In this document: positions 11,641-24,179 of the stretch, in pieces
Position numbering within the stretch: the stretch's first letter is position 1
Layout of the letters: every line of letters begins with the position of its first letter
Source: Ovis canadensis
Lineage: Eukaryota > Chordata > Mammalia > Artiodactyla > Bovidae
Assembly: GCF_042477335.2 (NCBI RefSeq)
Contig: NC_091245.1
Span: 111,634,501-111,698,500 of the forward strand
Length of the DNA stretch: 64,000 bases
Direction of reading: 5' to 3'
Notes under the pieces: generated by a model
Database searches by the model: none
What the model was told of the DNA's origin: nothing
Seen by the model: only the letters and a program-made list of their open reading frames with translations
Made by a program: the position numbers and the translations under genes

Positions 11641-11849
11641 GCCCGAGCCTGTGCCTGTGTCCATTCCCGCCGGCCCTGAAGCAGGGAACCGTATCTCTGA
11701 AAGAACGACCCTCTCTGGAGCGCCCCGCTCTTCACTTTGCTTTGACTGAACTCTTAGGTCAAGATCCAAATTGTCAAGGGCCTAGCATGGGTCCGGGTCT
11801 AACTGCTGCCAGCCCCTCCAGGTTCACGATTTCCCCCCTACTCATTTAG

Positions 11850-11870
11850 GTTACCATGGTTACCGTTGCC
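11850..11870. promoter_or_regulatory. Cluster of RFX-type half-sites upstream of CFAP45
   Basis: Three GTTRCC half-sites follow in the same orientation at 11850, 11859 and 11865 (GTTACC, GTTACC, GTTGCC). The first pair forms an imperfect X-box, GTTACCATGGTTAC. The cluster is about 370 bp upstream of the CFAP45 start codon and 280 bp beyond the perfect X-box. It could add RFX binding or be chance. Confidence 0.4.
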
Positions 11871-12239
11871 CCAGTGTGCAGGAGCCAAGCCAAACCCTGA
11901 TGAGAATTTAGTCTGCAGAGAAGCAAGCAGGATCCCCCTAAACAACTTTCAAAACAGCAGAGTCTGGTTTGACCAAAGAAAGGACTTCCAGCAGTGAGGA
12001 TATGTATGCAGTTTAAGGAGCAGTTCCTTAAAATGTTGACTTCAGACCTCCAGCTCAGAATTACCTGGGAAAGTTTATTCAAAATAAAATGTAGATTCTA
12101 CCAGAGTATCTGAAATCGAAATCTATGGACCTGGCTCTAGGGAACCCGCCTTTTAACCCTTCCCGGTTTGTATGTACTGTTTTGGAAAGCTTTTTAGGAG
12201 TTTTACGATTTTCGAAGTTTGGTTTGGCACCTCTGCCTC

Positions 12240-12405
12240 CCAATCTTCTTGCAATGCAGGAGACCCCTGTTGGTTTCCTGGGTCGGGAAGATTCCCTGGA
12301 GACGGAAACGGCAACCCACTCCAGTATTCTTGCCTAGAGAATCCCATGGACAGAGGAGCCTGGCAGGCTACAGTGCGTAGGGTCGCAAGAGTCGGACAGG
12401 ATTTA
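12240..12405 (+). mobile_element. Bov-tA SINE
   Basis: Sense Bov-tA with GCAATGCAGGAGACCCCTGT, CAACCCACTCCAGTATTCTT and CAGAGGAGCCTGGCAGGCTA. Confidence 0.85.
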
Positions 12406-13267
12406 GTGACTAAACCCTACGCCCTCCCAACCTGCAGGGAGAGAATTGAACTGGTCCCCCCAGCCATACCTGCTCCAAGCCTCAAAAAAAACCCTTTTCC
12501 ACCCGACCAATACACTGAACTCCTGGACCAAAAAGAAGCGATGACTGCAGTCCTATGAGCCTCTTCCCCACCCCTAGACGTCTCTCCACAGCCCACCTTT
12601 CTGGAATTTGCTCCACCCGGACTTTTGTGTTGCAGAGCCAGTCACTGCCTCCTGTGACACACTCGGGGTGAAGGATTGGCAGCGGAGTTAGGGTTGCAGA
12701 GGGCTGTTTACAAGCTTCAGGGGAGTGGGGGAAGGGAAGCCAGGTCACCCCCAGCTATTTTTAAAAGGACTCAACTCTGGCAAGCTTCACATTCCTTCCC
12801 CAGATTTCCCAGCCTTAGCTCCTTTGGGATCCTGCGGACAAATTGAGGGAGTGGGGCAGGCTGAAAGTGTTGGAGGTGAGATCAGAGGGAGGGGGAGGCA
12901 AGAATAGCTATCCTCCCAGGGACAATCCTCCCAGCTTGAGGGCCGGTGGGGGAAGGGTTTGGGCTTTCCTGCTGCTGGCACCCTTCCTTCCCCAGGCTCT
13001 TCCCTGGAGCCCAGAGAGGAAGGAAGATGAAGTAAGCAGTCCCCTGAGGATTGGATACTTCCTCTACATTTTCCACCCAGTTCTCACAGCCGCATCTATA
13101 TGGAGGTAGTTATTATCCCCATCACCAAAGAGGATACTAAGGGCAAGTGAGTTAACTGTCCGAACTCAAAAGTTCTCAACCCAGGCTGCCTCTCTGAGGA
13201 AAAGGACTGAGGTTGACTCAGGAAGAAGGGGGATGAAGGAATGCAAGGTAAAGGAATTGCCTCCCAG

Positions 13268-13475
13268 GATTTTGTCCCTGGTGGCTCAGACGGTAAAGAA
13301 TCTACCTGCAATGAGGACATGCCGGTTGGATCCCTGGGTCAGGAAGATACCCTGGAGGAGAAATGGCAGCTCACTCCAGTATTCTTACCTGGAGAATCCC
13401 ATGGATAGAGGAGCCTGGTGGGCTACAGTCCGTGGGGTCACAAAGAGTCAGATGTGACTGAAGCGACTTAGCATG
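13268..13475 (+). mobile_element. Bov-tA SINE
   Basis: Sense Bov-tA beginning CCCTGGTGGCTCAGACGGTA and reaching AGTCAGATGTGACTGAAGCG. Confidence 0.88.
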
Positions 13476-13497
13476 GATGCAGCTTCAAAAGAAAGTT

Positions 13498-13615
13498 GAG
13501 GGAATTCCATGGTATTCCAGTGATTAGGACTTGGAGTTTCCACTGAAGGGGCATGGGTTTGATTACTGGTCTGGGAACTAGGATCCTGCATGCCACACAG
13601 CCCCGTCAAAAAAAA
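13498..13615 (+). mobile_element. CHR-2-like SINE
   Basis: Cetartiodactyl tRNA SINE in sense orientation (AATTCCATGGTATTCCAGTG, GGGAACTAGGATCCTGCATG) followed by an A-rich end. Confidence 0.7.
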
Positions 13616-14870
13616 AATTGCTTGAAAAATGGACAGAGGATCTGAATCAATGTTTTTCCAGAGAAAACATACAACAGCCAACAGGTACATGAAAAGATGC
13701 TCAATATCACTATCAGGAAAATGCGAATCAAAACCACAATGACATATCACCTCACACATGTTAGAATGACTATTATCAAAAAGACAAGAGCTAATAAAGC
13801 ACTTATCCTTCAATAAAAAATAAATTAATTAAGAAAAAAAGACAATAAGTGTTGCTGGGGATGTAGAGAAAAGGGAATCCTTGTTTACTGTTGTGGGAAT
13901 GGAAATTGGTACAGCCTCTTTGGAAAACAGTATAGAGGTTCCTCAAATAATTAAAAATGGAACTACCGTATGATCCAACAATTCCACTTATGAGTATTTA
14001 TCCAAAGGAAATGAAAACACTCCTTAAAAGGATATATGAACCCCATGTTCACTACAGCAATAGCCAAGACATGGAAGCAACCTAAATATCCATCAATGTA
14101 TAAAGAGAATATGGTGCGTGTATATATACAATGGAATATTTTTCAGTTATTTGTTTAAAAAGAACTGAAATCTTGCTATTTGCAACAACATGGGTCATCC
14201 TTGAGGGCATCATGCTAAGTGAAATAAGTCAAATAGAGGAAAACAAATACAATATGGTATCTCTTATATGTGGAACCTCAAAAAGAGAGAACTCATAGGT
14301 ACAGAGAACAGACCGGTGACTGTCAGAGGCAGAATAGGGGTAAAAAAATACAAACTTCCAGTTGTAAGTCCTGGGACTTCTCTGGCTGTCCAGTGGTCAA
14401 GACGCCACATCTCCACTGCAGGGGGCATAGGTTCTGTCCCTGACTGGGGGACTAAGATCCCATTCACCATGCAGCATGGCCAAAAAAATAATAAAAGTCC
14501 TGGGGATGTAATATACAGCATGGTGTCTCTCGTTAGTAATATTGTAGTGTATATTTGAAAGTTGCAGTATACCCGTGGCAGATTCATGGTGATGTATGTC
14601 AAAACTAATACAATATTGTAAAGTAATTAATCTCCAATTAAAATAAATAAATTTATATTAAAAATAAATAAAATAGACACACTAAGAAAAAAAAAGAAAG
14701 TTGCAGATCTTAAAAGTTCTCATCCTAGGAAAAAAATTATAACTATACATGGTGATGAATTATTGTGGTGATAATTTCACGATGAATACAAATATGGAAC
14801 CACTGTAGTGTACTCCTGAAACTAATACAACGTTATATGTTAATTATATCTCAATAAAAGAAATTAATGG
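13615..14870 (+). mobile_element. Old L1 LINE 3' end with nested insertions
   Basis: Sense L1 from late ORF2 (ATGAAAAGATGCTCAATATC, GAATCAAAACCACAATGACA) through the 3' UTR to TATCTCAATAAAAG at about 14862. The coding part is decayed. It is interrupted by a short younger AT-rich tail near 13800-13850, a CHR-2-like SINE at 14376-14486 and a younger L1 3' tail near 14560-14690 (AATACAATATTGTAAAGTAA). The insertion order shows at least two rounds of later retrotransposition. Confidence 0.85.
14376..14486 (+). mobile_element. CHR-2-like SINE inside the L1
   Basis: GGGACTTCTCTGGCTGTCCA and GGGGGACTAAGATCCCATTC mark a truncated sense copy. Confidence 0.72.
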
Positions 14871-14984
14871 ATTTATGAAACAAAAGTAATAGAAATGAAC
14901 CATGAAATCAGTAGAAATTATTTTGAAATTGAGAAGCAAACTGAAACAAAAATTTTCAGATTATCAAAAAAGGTAATCCAATAA

Positions 14985-15187
14985 ATGTTAGTCGTTCAGT
15001 TTTCCAACTCTTTGTGACCCCATGGACTGTAGCCCACCAGGCTCCTCTGTCCATGGGATTCTCCAGGCAAGAATACTGGAGTGGGTAGCCCTTCCCTTCT
15101 CCAGGGAATCTTTCCAACCCAGGAGTCGGACCTGGTTCTCCACCACTGCAGGCAGATTCTTCACCTTCTGAGTCACCTGGGAAGCCC
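14985..15187 (-). mobile_element. Bov-tA SINE
   Basis: Antisense Bov-tA (TGACCCCATGGACTGTAGCC, TCTCCAGGCAAGAATACTGG, GAGTCACCTGGGAAGCCCC). Confidence 0.9.
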
Positions 15188-15612
15188 CAATTCAATAAGA
15201 AGAATAGAAAAAATTTTGAACAGAATAAACACTAAAATGAGGTATGACAGTCTGGTCAATGAGTGCCATCAACTCAAAGAATATTTAAGATTACGTACTG
15301 AACAATCTCCTCAAATCCTACAACTCATATAAGAAATTTCACAGATTTCTCAAATTTGACAGCAATGGGAAAACTGATACAACAAGAAACTGAAATGAAT
15401 GAAACATTCTAATCTGTCGATAATAAAAGGGCTGATCAAAATCATGCCAGAGGAAAAACTGGTAGTTCTTGGCTGAGCTACCAGGGAAGCCCATTCTCTA
15501 TAAAAAGTAATATTAATATTATAAAGCCATTGACATGTGGAGAGACAAAAAATAAGCAGCCAAAAAAAGGTAAAGGCGGAAACTCTTTTACACTTGTTTC
15601 AGGCAGCGACTC

Positions 15613-15850
15613 TGTTGACTTCAGTGTACAACGTGAGAATTGTGAGTTAAGTTTTACTGGGATAAAATGAGGAGCGCAGCCCAGGAGACAGCGCCTCAGA
15701 TAGCTCCGAGAGACTGCTCAAAGAGGAAGAGGGGAAGGTCACAGGTATGTGATCTTGGTCAAGGAGGAACACAGGCAAGCAAGCCTGTTTATTTTTCAGA
15801 AAGGTTCTGCTAGTCTCCTGAAGCTTCTGCTAGTCACAAGAAACAGTCGT
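15613..15850 (-). mobile_element. LTR fossil, class II (ERVK-like)
   Basis: Read on the minus strand, this piece has the R/U5 features typical of class II endogenous retroviral LTRs: an AGTAAAACTTAACTC poly(A) block followed by CTCACGTTGT. It looks like an incomplete, broken, isolated LTR of moderate age; no internal viral region is visible beside it. The left limit is firmer than the right. Confidence 0.5.
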
Positions 15851-15904
15851 CACTATGAAGGATTTTAGTGTTTTACTAGATATGAGGAGATAGAAGAATT
15901 GGAC

Positions 15905-16105
15905 TCAAGACCAATTTAGTCTAAAGACCTGTCCTGCCAGTTTTTCAGGAATACAGAGGGCCTCATTTCTGCTCTCCGCCTTGAAGTCCTTCAGGGGGTT
16001 GTTGAGGGTCAGCAGCTGCAGCGGCACATGATTCAGTCCTTGCAGAGGGGGATGGTGGGCACCCACGGCAAGAGTCAATTTGTGGCTGAGAAATTCACAT
16101 GGCTC
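15905..16105 (-). other. Unassigned 66-codon open segment
   Basis: An open frame without a clear start codon, bounded by stops, beside the LTR fossil. Its composition looks protein-like (LQLLTLNNPLKDF, CIPEKLAGQVF) but I do not recognise the family. It may be a piece of a processed pseudogene or an old element. No gene is claimed. Confidence 0.25.
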
Positions 16106-16249
16106 TTATGTTATTATTATGTATCTTATTCTTATGTATTCTTAACCTTATGTATCTTATTCTTCCAGATGTCATGATGCTTACGGTATTTGCCAGACTT
16201 TTTTTTAATGGATAATTTGTTGTGACTTACTATTCTAATTAAGTGTTTG

Positions 16250-16530
16250 CTGCTGCTGCTGCTGCTGCTAAGTCACTTCAGTCGTGTCTGACTCTGTGTG
16301 ACCCCATAGACGGCAGCCCACCAGGCTTCCCCATCCCTGGGATTCTCCAGGCAAGAACACTGGAGTGGGTTGCCATTTCCTTCTCCAATGCATGAAAGTG
16401 AAAAGTGAAAGGGAAGTCGCTCAGTCGTGTTCTGCTCATAGCGACCCCATGGACTGCAGCCTACCAGGCTCCTCCGTCCATGGGATTCGCCAGGCAAGAG
16501 TACTGGAGTGGGCTGCCATCGCCTTCTCCG
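16250..16530 (-). mobile_element. Bov-tA-type SINE, dimer-like copy
   Basis: Starts with a (GCT)n run, then the antisense Bov-tA body twice (GACCCCATAGACGGCAGCCC and GACCCCATGGACTGCAGCCT), separated by GTGAAAAGTGAAAGGGAAGT. This two-unit structure is common in younger bovine copies. Confidence 0.85.
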
Positions 16531-19500
16531 AATTAAGTGTTTACTCCTCTAATTAAATTTGTATCATTTTTCTTAAAAGGGGCTTCCAAGACTTCAGGCC
16601 TCACAAAACCCAGCAGCTCTGCCCCTGATAAGTAGGAGGCAACCTTTCCCTTCTCAGAAAAACTTGGCTCAAATGCCCAACCATGTCCGATGGGACTGGG
16701 GCAGGCGCCCTTGCTCTCGCCTCCCAACCTGAGCTGCTCCGCCAGCTGCTCCCTCACTACCCTCTTCCACCTTCTCCCCTGTGCCCTTCCTTTTCTTCCT
16801 CTCTTTTCTACTTGCTGTGCATCTTTGGGATTTCCCTCCTTCTGCTCTGACCCCCAAGCTCTCTATTCACTCTCCTCCTCTGCTCTGCCTCATCCAGCAT
16901 TCTCCTGCCCAGCAAGCCGCCCGAGGGGTGAGAACAATGAGGCACTGCTGGCTGCGGTCGCCTGAGGAAGAGGGCAGGTCTGGATTCTCTGCTCAACCCT
17001 AGCCCCACCTCTGGCTGCCTGACCCTTCCTACCAAGTCGCCACTCCCAGTGAAGTCTCAGAGTAAACCCTGGATTGTTGGCCGGGAGCCCAGAGCTGAGA
17101 GATTTGCTGGGTGCCTCGGGGCTGGGAGCAAAGCCCAAGGCTCAGGCTGGCTCCCATAGCTCCTCCTCACCCCACAGGACCTTGGGGTGCTGAGTTAGGC
17201 AGGCCCCATCCAGCTAGTCTCCTGAGATGCTCCCCGTGTTGGCTGAGGCAAGAGGGATAAGAATTTTGACTCTGTGATGAATCAGCACATTTAAATGGGA
17301 GGAGCCTGGGAGACAGGGCCCAGGGGAGCCATTTGGTTAAAATGAAAAGTCTGGCCTCTCAGTGGAACATGTCTCCTGCCTAAGAGCAGGAGAAAGGAGA
17401 CTCTGATTCTTTCTCTGTCTCTTTGAAATGCATTTAGGAACCTGTACTTCTGAGCACAGGGATCAGAGTTGCAGACCCTAGACATGGGATAGTGGGGAGC
17501 AGGGCCACACGTGAACAATGGGCAAAAAAGATGGGGCTTCTGCATTCCTATAGAAGTTTTTGTGTTCAGTGCATGGAGTTGTGGGTTAGTAGGGGGTCTG
17601 CCACACTCCTGTTCTCTCTGAACTCCTTTGCTGTGTGCACGTATTCTGGCATTTCTCCAGGACCCCACTTCCCTCCTGTGGGAGCTTCTTCTCCATTCTT
17701 AGGGGTAACACCTGCCTGTGAAGGGAATTCTAGGAAGCCCACTCAGGTCTCGCTAAAGCAAGACTGTTTCCTAGGCTGTTGAGAGCCTACAGTTCTATCT
17801 AGGGCAGCCTGGAGGGAGCTCTCCCCATGACCCGTGCTCCTGAGGCAGCACAGTGAAGAAGGATAGGAGTGACTACGTTTTGGGAGCCAGACCAACAGAG
17901 TTTGATCCCCAGAACAGCCGCTTATAGCTGAGAGGCCTTAGGTGACCTGCCCAACCCCCTGAGTCTTGTTTCCTCATCTAGGAGATGGATAATAGCCCAG
18001 AAGAGAGGGGCTGTGAAGGGCAAACCAGGTTCAAAACTCAGTTTGGATACTGCCTGGAGGCTTTCTTCCCCTTCCCTCCCCACAAAGCAGGGGGATATTG
18101 GGGGAGGAGGGAATGTCTTTTGTCTTCAGTGTCGTATAACACAACCAAGAATCAGACTGTAAATCCTCTAAGTTGCAAGGAAGCCTGAGAGATTGTTTCA
18201 CAACCCCCTTCTTCCTGGAATATTTGAACTCTCAAAATTGCCCCAAGTCTTTCTAAAGCAAAGTATGGCTTAAAACATAAATAAATACTTAAATGCATGA
18301 ATTATTTTCTACCAGAAATTTACTGCCTTCCTGCTTTTTTCAAAACTCTCTTTCTCTTTCCCATTCTTAAAAACTGTAGAGCCTTCCTGCTACAACCTGT
18401 GAGACCAGGCAAGGGACAGGGATATGGGAGAGAGTTTGACAAGAAGAAATCTGGGCCCAAGGAGAAAGACTGTGAGCACCAAGGCAAGAGTGGGGTGGAG
18501 TGAAACTTGCGGAAGAAGATGGTTAGGGTAAGAGTGGAAGTGAGAACAGCTGGGTGATGCCTATGGCTGGTTGGAGTCCCTGAGTCTAGAAGAGGGGAGG
18601 GAAAGATGAGAGGGTACAGGCCTGTAGGGCAATATCACCCTCTGATATTGGTGCCCTCCCCTCTATGGGCGGAACAGTGCCAGGGAGAGCTGCATGCTGC
18701 TCATACCTCCCGATTCCCTTAACCTCCCTACCTGGCCACAGTCCCCCTGGGCAGATAACTCTCAGGCCAAGAAGAAACTCATCAGTAAATCTGCAGCCTT
18801 CCCAACTTCAAAAATCTCATCTCCACCCTCCTGCCTGCCCCACGTTCTTAGGTCAGCATTGCCCTGGTGCCCTGGACACGCCTCCACATGCCTGGCACCG
18901 GCTTCCCCTCCTACGTGACCAGCACGGGCCCGGACGGACTGGGTGGCGGACGCTGAGATAAGGCCAAGGGGGAGAAAACCGCCAAAGCCAGGAAGTTACA
19001 CAGCCTGGTTCCCCTGGCAACCCAGCCACAGTCGCCAAACAGTACAGGGTGGGGGGGGTGGAGACAACTCCAGTTCACGGCACAGCCAGGGCTGGCTCAG
19101 ACCTCAATTTCCTTGTTGGAGAAACTTCTCTCTCTGAATCTCCTAGGACAGTGCCACTGCCTAAGAATTACAGGGGGGAGCCAGTTTAAAATGTAAATTC
19201 AGAGCACCACCCCCGCTACCTTCACCACAGATTCCTGGCCTAATAGGACTAACTAGAATTTGCATTTCCAAACAGTACCCCAGGGGATTTCAGTTCTTGG
19301 AGGGTGGCAGGGTTGGAGAAGATCCTGGATGGGGCCTGAGGCATTCCAACCATCCTATGTGTCTGCTGGACTCTCCAGTCAGTCCCATCCCCAAGGATGC
19401 TTGACATGAGTATTTTCAACACCTGGTGAGTGACCAGGAGTTCAAAGACCTGGATTCTAGTATATGCAGAACCAATTCAAAGCCATGAACTTGGGACGAG

Positions 19501-20224
19501 GTGCCTCTGGGTCTGGTACTACTGTTTTGAGAATCAGGAGCCATCTAAAGACATTTGAGGTGAGCTTTCTATTCTCAAAATCCCTGGGGCCCTGGACCAT
19601 CACTTATAGTCTCTAGGTTTCAGTTTCTGTCTTCTCCCCAAAGGGTATAAAAATATTCAAGCCTTCCCAAGTGGTGACAAGGCTTCCTGTCCCTGGAATT
19701 CATAGATATGGAAGTGCCTTGAAAGCACAACTCTCAGATATTGTCCTTGTGGTTGTGGTAGCTTTTCTTGCTGGAGGGAAATGCTAGGTTGTCAGTGGGC
19801 TCCAAAAAAAATCAAGGAGCCTCAGGGAGAGAAACCCCAAGTTACAGGATCAGGGGCTGGGCCTTGAGGTCTCTCCATTAGTTCATTTTTATAGCTGCCA
19901 GTTCTGCCAGTTCTTCATTTGCCTTCGAGAGGTGGCTGCTGGAGGGTTGAACTTTCTGCGCTCTTCCTAAGCCTGACCTCTCCCTTCCTCCCTGTGGCCC
20001 CAGCCTCCACCCACAGAAAAACCACAGTTCGTGCTGGCTGCAAATGGAGTCCCTCCCCAGTATCAGCCACCAAGCCAAGGAAGGAACACCATCATGGGGT
20101 GAGCAGTTAACTTGGACTTCTTCTGCCACGGGTATAAGTCCCAGTTCAGCCACCTGCTGGGTTCTGCAAGTTACTTTCATCCTCAGGTTCCCCATCTGTA
20201 AACTGGGAGAGAATAATATCCCAT

Positions 20225-20430
20225 GTGTGTTAGTTGCTCAGTTGTGTCCGACTCTTTGTGACCCCATGGACTCTAGCCCGCCAGGCTCTCCTGTTCATGG
20301 AATTCTCCAGGCAAGAAAATTAGAATAGGTAGCCCTTCCCTTTACCAGGCGATCTTCCCAACACAGGGATCAAATCCAGGTCTCCTGCACCGCAGGCAGA
20401 TTCTTTACCATCTGAGCCACCAGGGAAGCC
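20225..20430 (-). mobile_element. Bov-tA SINE inserted in a MIR
   Basis: Antisense Bov-tA (TTGTGTCCGACTCTTTGTGA to GAGCCACCAGGGAAGCCC). Left of it, 20100-20220 reads as a MIR (CTGCAAGTTACTTTCATCCT, CCCCATCTGTAAACTGGGAG). Confidence 0.85.
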
Positions 20431-20479
20431 CATATTTCATGACCCAGACCCAGACACCATTTGTTTAGTGGCTGAAGCC

Positions 20480-21390
20480 AGAAGCCTGTCTTTCTGGCTC
20501 CCTCTCCCCCTTCACTCTGCACAGAATACTAAACAATTTTGAAATGCAGTCTCTTCTTTCCATCTTCACTGGCCTTCCTTCCCTAGCTGCTCTCACTTCC
20601 GTCTGGACTGCTGCAGTAACCTCCTGGAGTCGATCTGCCTCACTCACTAGATAATTCTAGATAATTCTCTACCCTTCTTATGCCATTCTCTACCCTGCAG
20701 CCTAAGGAATTTGGCTAAATTGAAACCCAACTCTCATCTCTTCATCCTCCTGCTTAAAATCCTTCAGTGTCTCCCCCTTGCCCTTAATGAAAGTTCCAAA
20801 ATTATTCATTTACATTGAAGCCCCTCTGATCCTGTGCATTTCTCAGCACCCACCCCTCCCACCTCTAAACACGCCCATTCTACTGTCTGGCCCTGCACAT
20901 TCCCATCTCCAGCTCATGCCAGTGCTGAGCCTGGCTGAGAACACCACCCTCCTCATCACTACTGGCCTCTCCCATCTGCTTCTGCTGCTGCTGCTGCTGC
21001 TGCTAAGTTGCTTCAGTCATGGCCGACTCTGTGTGACCCCATAGATGGCAGCCCACCAGGCTACCCCGTCCCTGGGATTCTCCAGGCAAGAACACTGGAG
21101 TGGGTTGCCATCGCCTTCTAATTATCCTTAAAGCCTCAGTTCACACCTCACCTTCCAGAAATCTTCACTGACATCCCTCCCTGTGAGGCTGTGCTAAGTC
21201 TCCTCCTCTGGCTTCTCACCTAGACTCCCCTTAGCCCACCACAATTCTCCATTATACTACAACCAGCTCTCTGCTCTTCTCGCTCCTCCCAGGAGGGCAC
21301 AGACTACACTAGCCTTGTTGATTGCTGTATCCTCCACCACCCAATAGATGTCTTGCCCTGAATAGGTGCTCAATAAATATTTTTTGAAAT
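20480..21390 (+). mobile_element. L2 LINE fragment with a Bov-tA insert
   Basis: Diverged L2 features run along the plus strand (GGACTGCTGCAGTAACCTCC, CTGCTTAAAATCCTTCAGTG) and end in AATAGGTGCTCAATAAATAT. A (GCT)n-headed antisense Bov-tA piece interrupts it at 20985-21120. Too old to code. Confidence 0.6.
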
Positions 21391-22189
21391 AGTGAACGGA
21401 CAAATATAATATACAGGTTAAATCCTTAGCACAGTGACTAGCAGAAAAACGGTAGTGAATCAGAGTCATCATCACGACTGTGATGGTTCAGCCCCACACC
21501 AAGCTCTCATGGAAACAGAGCTCCAAACTCAGCCCTGCCAACAGTGGGGTGAAATGGTGTGACAGCCCCAGGGCCTGCGGCAACATGTGTGTGACCCCCC
21601 TCCACCAGCAACGTTGATCTGTGCCACTGCAATCCCTGGTTCTCACCCTGACTCGGACTCCTTTGCCCACCCTGATTCCGGGCAGGAAAAGAACAGCACC
21701 TTCACCCTCCACTGAAACTTGACTTCTCACCACAGAGCTAGTGACTACTCCTTTTTCTGGAGGAGCAACTCCCCTCAACAACCCCAACCATCAGCCCCAC
21801 TCCTCCGGACAGATCAGGGAGAGGATCCCTGAGACACACAGCCTCAGCTCACCACCGTATCGCCACCAGTCTCCACTCCAGAAATGATCCAGGACTGTGG
21901 GAGGTTGGCCAGTGATCCTCCCAGAGAGCCCTACTGGCATTTCTCCAAAGGCACTTATCGCTGGCTTTCTGAATTACCTTGGCTCATCCCCGTGTTTTAT
22001 CTCCCCTACAGGATTATGCACTTTTTGAGCAAAGAGATCATGTGTTAATAATCTTCATATCTCCTATGCCTGGCATAGGGTAGAACCCCAATCACTGTTG
22101 AAGTAATGAATACATGAATGAAAAAATGGGTTATATATGAGTGGTTCCAGACAGAATTGGCCATTTTCCACATTAAGAAGATGAGATTT

Positions 22190-22268
22190 GTGGAGAAGGA
22201 AATGGCAACCCACTCCAGTATTCTTGCCTGGAAAAGTCCATGGACAGAGGAGCCTGGCGGCTGCAGTC
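22190..22268 (+). mobile_element. Bov-tA SINE fragment
   Basis: Short sense piece: GGCAACCCACTCCAGTATTC and GACAGAGGAGCCTGGCGGCT. Confidence 0.8.
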
Positions 22269-24179
22269 CATGATGGCATGCAGATGGTGGAGGGAGATGG
22301 GTTGGTAGCAACAAACTGGTAGAACTAAAAAAAAAAAGAAAGAAGAAGATGAGATTTGTACTATCAATGAAGGCATTCCTCCTGACCCTTAAGAGAATCC
22401 AGAGGCTAAAACACCTGAGTCAAGAGGATCATTTTTCCTTGCTTAAACTAAATTTCTCTGTGTGCAACTTCAGGGAATTGGCTTTTAATCTACCTCCCCA
22501 GCCACTGGGACTAAAACTCATTTCTTTGCAAAGAGCCGATTACTAATTTACCTTTAGCCTTCTCTTCAACAAGTTTAATCCCAGGCCCTTTATCGCTCCC
22601 TCCCTAGGGCCCTACTGTCCAGCCCTTTCCCTGTTTCACTGATCTGTGGGCCTTTTGCCAGGCTCTCAGAGACCTCCCTGGGCTGCGCAGGCAAGAATGG
22701 ACCTACTGTTGTCCGCGGAGCCATGCACAAGGGCTCAGATGCTTACACTCTGCCTACACACACCTCTCCGCACCTCCGTCCCCAGTCCTTGGTAAACACA
22801 TGCTCGCAGGCAGCCTCCACACACGGTCACTCCGTGAGCCCTTGTGCTGTGAATTCTCACACACCTGGATGCACATTCAGTACACAGGAACAGACCGTGC
22901 AGAACTGAGTTCTTTCCACACTGTGAATCTCTTCCGCTTCTCCATCTCCTGCTCCTCCTTCCCCTGCTCCCTGCCTCCCTGCTCCATCTCTCCTTCCCAT
23001 CAGCCACCACAGGCCAAGCCTACTTCCCCTTTACCTACACAGTGATTTTCCACTTCAAGGCTGAACACAAGGAGTAAAGGAACCGAAGTTGACTCTTCCC
23101 TCTTCCCCTTGCCCTCCTCCCATTTTTTTCCTGCCAAGTCCTCAGTGCACCTTCCACGTGCACAGAGCACACAAACCACTCTCCATCCCCTTCCCAACCA
23201 CCACTACTCTGGATGTAGGGAGGACTGACTTCTCAGGTTCTTACCTTTGGAAATGAACAATGAGGAAGCATCAGAAACTGACAGACAGGCTGGTTCTATT
23301 TCAGATCCCATGAGAGGCTGGGTTGGTTGCTGGGACGCTGGGCGGGCTGGGCACCATGCCATGGGATTCGGGAGCATGAGGGCCTTGTGATATTCACTCA
23401 TTCATTCATTCAACAAATATTTATCCAGTACCCACAACATGCCAGGCACTACTCTGTATCAACAAAAGCAACACAAACCTGCTCTTAAAGACTATGCATT
23501 CTGTGGGTGGAGCCAGAAAATAAATAGGTATATTTTATTGGATATCAGGTGGTGATAGGAGAAAGCAGGGAAGGATGATGGGGTGCAGGTTGAGGGTGGA
23601 GTGTGTAGTTTTAAATAGGGTGGCCAGGGGAGGCAGTACTTGGAAGGTGACATTTGAACAAAGACTTGAAGGAGAGAAGGAACCGCGGTGACAGCTGGGA
23701 GGGGAGATTGTTCAGGGCAGCAGAACCCGCAGGCACAGGCTGTTGGGGAACCCCAGTGTGGAGAGCCATGGGAAATGAACTGCTAGGAGATGGCAGGGAA
23801 AGGGGGTGCCATTCAGAGAAGTTCTTCCTTCCAGTCCCAGGGCTGGGACCCATTCTGGCCTCCAGGGCCTGATGGAGAAGCAGGAAATATGAGGGGCCAG
23901 ATTAGGGATGAAACTGTGACCTCAAATAGAACAAAATGCTGGAATGAAGCCATCGGAAAACCAAACAAAATGTTGAGTTGTCAGTGGATGTCATTTCCAG
24001 AAGGAAGGAGCTGAACCTACACTGAGATGGATTAAGGGGAGACATGGAGGGGCCACACACAGCTTGTTGGTGGGTAGAGGTTGCAGCTGGGAGGGAGGCT
24101 GAGCACCTCTCAAAATTTAGTCCCAGCTGGAGCAGCACGGGTCAGTGAGCTCTCAGCCAGGATGATCTGGATTCAAAAC

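Larger units (their letters stand above)
11440..11700 (-). promoter_or_regulatory. CFAP45 CpG-rich promoter
   Basis: A short block rich in C, G and CpG dinucleotides surrounds exon 1, with a GC box (GGCCCCGCCCCC) near 11596-11607. No TATA box is evident at a sensible distance, as usual for CpG promoters. Confidence 0.6.

Noticed and set aside
12755-12764. MEF2-type CTATTTTTAA motif as a muscle enhancer
   Set aside because: A single 10-base motif in gene-free DNA with no flanking E-box cluster or CArG box; expected by chance in 64 kb.
13268-13475. tRNA-like similarity in SINEs
   Set aside because: Bov-tA and CHR-2 copies descend from tRNA genes but lack an intact cloverleaf and anticodon context; they are SINEs, not tRNA genes. 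No true tRNA or rRNA gene was seen.
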